A stretch of DNA of 64,000 nt from Chitinilyticum piscinae (GTDB taxonomy: Bacteria > Pseudomonadota > Gammaproteobacteria > Burkholderiales > Chitinibacteraceae), in assembly GCF_015223195.1 (NCBI RefSeq), contig NZ_JADFUA010000014.1:1-64000 (forward strand), written 5' to 3'. Below the pieces are notes generated by a model. The model saw only the letters and a program-made list of their open reading frames with translations. It did not search any database and had not been told where the DNA came from. Shown here in pieces: positions 62,127 to 64,000 of the stretch; position 1 is the first letter of the stretch, and each line of letters starts with the position of its first letter. The position numbers were made by a program, and so were the translations under genes.

Positions 62127-64000
62127 GAATTCTGGCGATCCGCGGTAAAAACCTCGCTTCACTGGCGGGTGAATTTGCCATCGACTTCACCAGTGAACCT
62201 TTGATGAGTACAGGCCTCTTTGCCATCAGCGGTCCTACCGGTGCAGGAAAAAGCACGCTCCTGGATGCGATGTGTCTTGCATTATTCAATAACACACCAC
62301 GACTCAAGCAAGCCCAGCAACTGGCAGGCCGCAGCAGCGTACTCAAAGATGTCGGCGAAGAAACAATCAGTCAACATCAGAGCGGAAATCTACTACGCCG
62401 TCATTGCAGCGAGGCATGGGCGGAAGTGGACTTCCTGGCAAATGACCAGCAGCGTTATCGTGCTCATTGGGGTATAACGCGGGCACGTGGCCGCATCACA
62501 GGTCGGCTGCAGAATGCACAGATGAGTTTGGCAATCATCGAGGAGATAAACAACCCCGACACCGGCAAACCGGATACACGCCAAATCCTCACAACTCAAC
62601 TGAGCGATACGCTCCAGACCATCGAGAAGCTTCTTGGACTGACATTCGAGCAGTTCACTCGCTCGGTGCTTCTGGCGCAAAATGAATTCAGCGCCTTCCT
62701 CAAGGCCAAGGATGACGATCGTGCCAATTTGCTTGAAGCATTAACCGGCACAGAAATCTACAGCCGCATCTCCGTGCTCGCTTTTCAGCGCAATAAGGAA
62801 GAAGCAGACAGACTTGAAAAACTACAGTTGCAACTGACACTGGGACAACCCATGTCAGTAGAAGATCGTGCATTGCTCGACCAGCAACATGCCAACGCCA
62901 AGGACAGCCTCACACAGCATCAGCAAGCACAAGCGCAGGCAGACCTAGTCGTTCAATGGTTTTCCAACCTGAACAAACTGGAAACAGAACGCCAGCAGAT
63001 CCAGCATCAACTCTCTGCCGCGCAGCAGCAGCAAGCCAATGCGGTCAGTCGCAGGGCTCGTCTGGAACAATTATGTTTGGCAACCCAAGCACAACACTTG
63101 CTGAACCTGCACGATGTACTTGCACAGCAAGTCCAGACCAATAGTCGTGATTGCGAGCAAGTCACGCAAATGCTACACGCACAACAGGAAGCGCTATTCG
63201 CGGCACAAGCATCGGAAGACGCTGCTCGCCTTAGTCAGGAGCAAGCGCAACGGATCGAAACAAAGCTCCAGCCAGACCTGCAAGCCGCGCGAGCACTGGA
63301 TCAGCAAATCGAACACACTGAACCACTGGTAGCAAAAGCACGACAACTTGCTGCGGAAATCAGACTGGCATGGACCAGCTCATCCGATGCCAAGAACAGG
63401 TTGGCAAACGAAGTGGAAACATTGCAGGCACGCAGCAACGAATTGCATGCCTGGTTAGCGGCTCACCAGCACTGGTCTGAACTAGCTAATGACTGGCCAA
63501 GATGGCAAGCCGTATTACAAGAAGCCACTCAGACTCGGCAGGAACAGACACAGCTCCAAATCGCAATAACTTCTGATCAGCAGACACTCCCGGAGATCCA
63601 AAAACAACTCACAACGGTAATCGAGCAAGTTGCAGTTCATCAGACGCTGCGCCAACAACATGAGACGTCTCTACAGCAGCTCAGACAAATGCAGACTGGC
63701 AACCCATCCGATTTGCTCCAACAACAGGCGAATCTTCAACAACAACTGGAATCAGCCAGCCAGGCATTGAGTATCTGGAACAGTTGGAGAACTGATCAGG
63801 CAGAGTACCTTCGTGTTCAGCAGCAGATGTGCGACGTCCAGTCGCTCATCAACGTCTACAACAAGGATGCCGAATCGTTAGAACAGCAAGTCACAGAACA
63901 AGAACAACGCTACCAGGCAGATGCGAGGATACTGGACCAGACGCGACTTGCCTGCAGTGTTAATGTCACTCAGCTTCGAAGCGAACTGCAAAGCGACTGC
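62123..64000 (+). CDS. sbcC: SbcC SMC-like ATPase subunit (3' end outside window)
   Basis: The frame starts at ATG 62123, overlaps the sbcD stop and is open to the window end (626 codons seen). It begins MRILAIRGKNLASLAGEF, with Walker A ISGPTGAGKSTLLDAM at about 36-51 and the Rad50-type FEQFTRSVLLAQNEFSAFL. A long Gln/Leu-rich coiled coil follows from about residue 230. The zinc hook, signature motif and Walker B lie beyond the edge. SbcC drives the SbcD nuclease. Confidence 0.92.
   Translation, partial: MRILAIRGKNLASLAGEFAIDFTSEPLMSTGLFAISGPTGAGKSTLLDAMCLALFNNTPRLKQAQQLAGRSSVLKDVGEETISQHQSGNLLRRHCSEAWAEVDFLANDQQRYRAHWGITRARGRITGRLQNAQMSLAIIEEINNPDTGKPDTRQILTTQLSDTLQTIEKLLGLTFEQFTRSVLLAQNEFSAFLKAKDDDRANLLEALTGTEIYSRISVLAFQRNKEEADRLEKLQLQLTLGQPMSVEDRALLDQQHANAKDSLTQHQQAQAQADLVVQWFSNLNKLETERQQIQHQLSAAQQQQANAVSRRARLEQLCLATQAQHLLNLHDVLAQQVQTNSRDCEQVTQMLHAQQEALFAAQASEDAARLSQEQAQRIETKLQPDLQAARALDQQIEHTEPLVAKARQLAAEIRLAWTSSSDAKNRLANEVETLQARSNELHAWLAAHQHWSELANDWPRWQAVLQEATQTRQEQTQLQIAITSDQQTLPEIQKQLTTVIEQVAVHQTLRQQHETSLQQLRQMQTGNPSDLLQQQANLQQQLESASQALSIWNSWRTDQAEYLRVQQQMCDVQSLINVYNKDAESLEQQVTEQEQRYQADARILDQTRLACSVNVTQLRSELQSDC

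Overview
The window looks like a mobile-element-rich accessory region (a defence island) of a GC-rich Gram-negative bacterium. Gene content and protein style (Cmr-type CRISPR genes, a Nitrosomonas-type NE0113 CRISPR family, Neisseria-like IS30, IS110, IS481 and IS3 transposases) suggest a betaproteobacterium, possibly Neisseriales or Nitrosomonadales. No rRNA or core marker is present, so this is inference. GC is visibly high in the CRISPR part and falls in about 46-54 kb, where the genes look imported.

1-26.2 kb is a complete type III-B CRISPR-Cas locus. A minus-strand operon (15.6 to 3.5 kb) encodes a CARF protein of the NE0113 family, Cmr1, Cas10/Cmr2 (GGDD palm, no HD domain), Cmr3, Cmr4, Cmr5, Cmr6, an unfamiliar 931-residue protein with an RNase H-like (DUF3800-like) core plus helical repeats, and a Card1/Can2-like CARF nuclease. 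Csx16, a small glycine-zipper protein and two related GTPases converge on it from the left. To the right come a TerY-type vWA protein, a kinase and a PP2C phosphatase (minus), then Cas6, a second NE0113 protein, CRISPR array 1 (8 repeats), a GNAT-like protein, Cas1, two different Cas2 proteins, a very acidic repeat protein and CRISPR array 2 (6 repeats). Both arrays have the same 36-nt repeat and nearly identical 166-nt leaders. The simplest model is: Cas6 and Cmr make and use crRNA; Cas10 makes cyclic oligoadenylate; Card1 and perhaps the NE0113 proteins sense it; Csx16 may remove it.

26.2-34.3 kb carries a broken IS5-type transposase, a small SHOCT protein, a NERD-domain helicase, a Fic protein with an unusual active site and a repeated operator motif, and an AbiE toxin-antitoxin pair with a readable promoter and operator.

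34.3-45 kb holds a six-gene minus-strand operon (SGNH hydrolase, three unknown proteins, AddB-like nuclease, AddA-like helicase-nuclease). It is divergent from a MraZ-like protein and a fusion of a WYL regulator to a Sir2 domain; a perfect inverted repeat lies between the two sides.

45-55.6 kb is a patchwork of transposase remnants (IS110, IS30, IS3, an IS200/IS605-like end) around a histone-deacetylase-like enzyme, an unknown membrane protein, an HhH-glycosylase-like protein, a PcfJ/GIY-YIG/DUF3841 operon and an unknown protein.

55.6-64 kb has McrBC behind a WYL regulator of BrxR/CapW type, divergent from sbcD-sbcC (sbcC runs off the window). Two near-identical palindromes, one before the regulator and one before sbcD, suggest that one regulator controls both nuclease systems.
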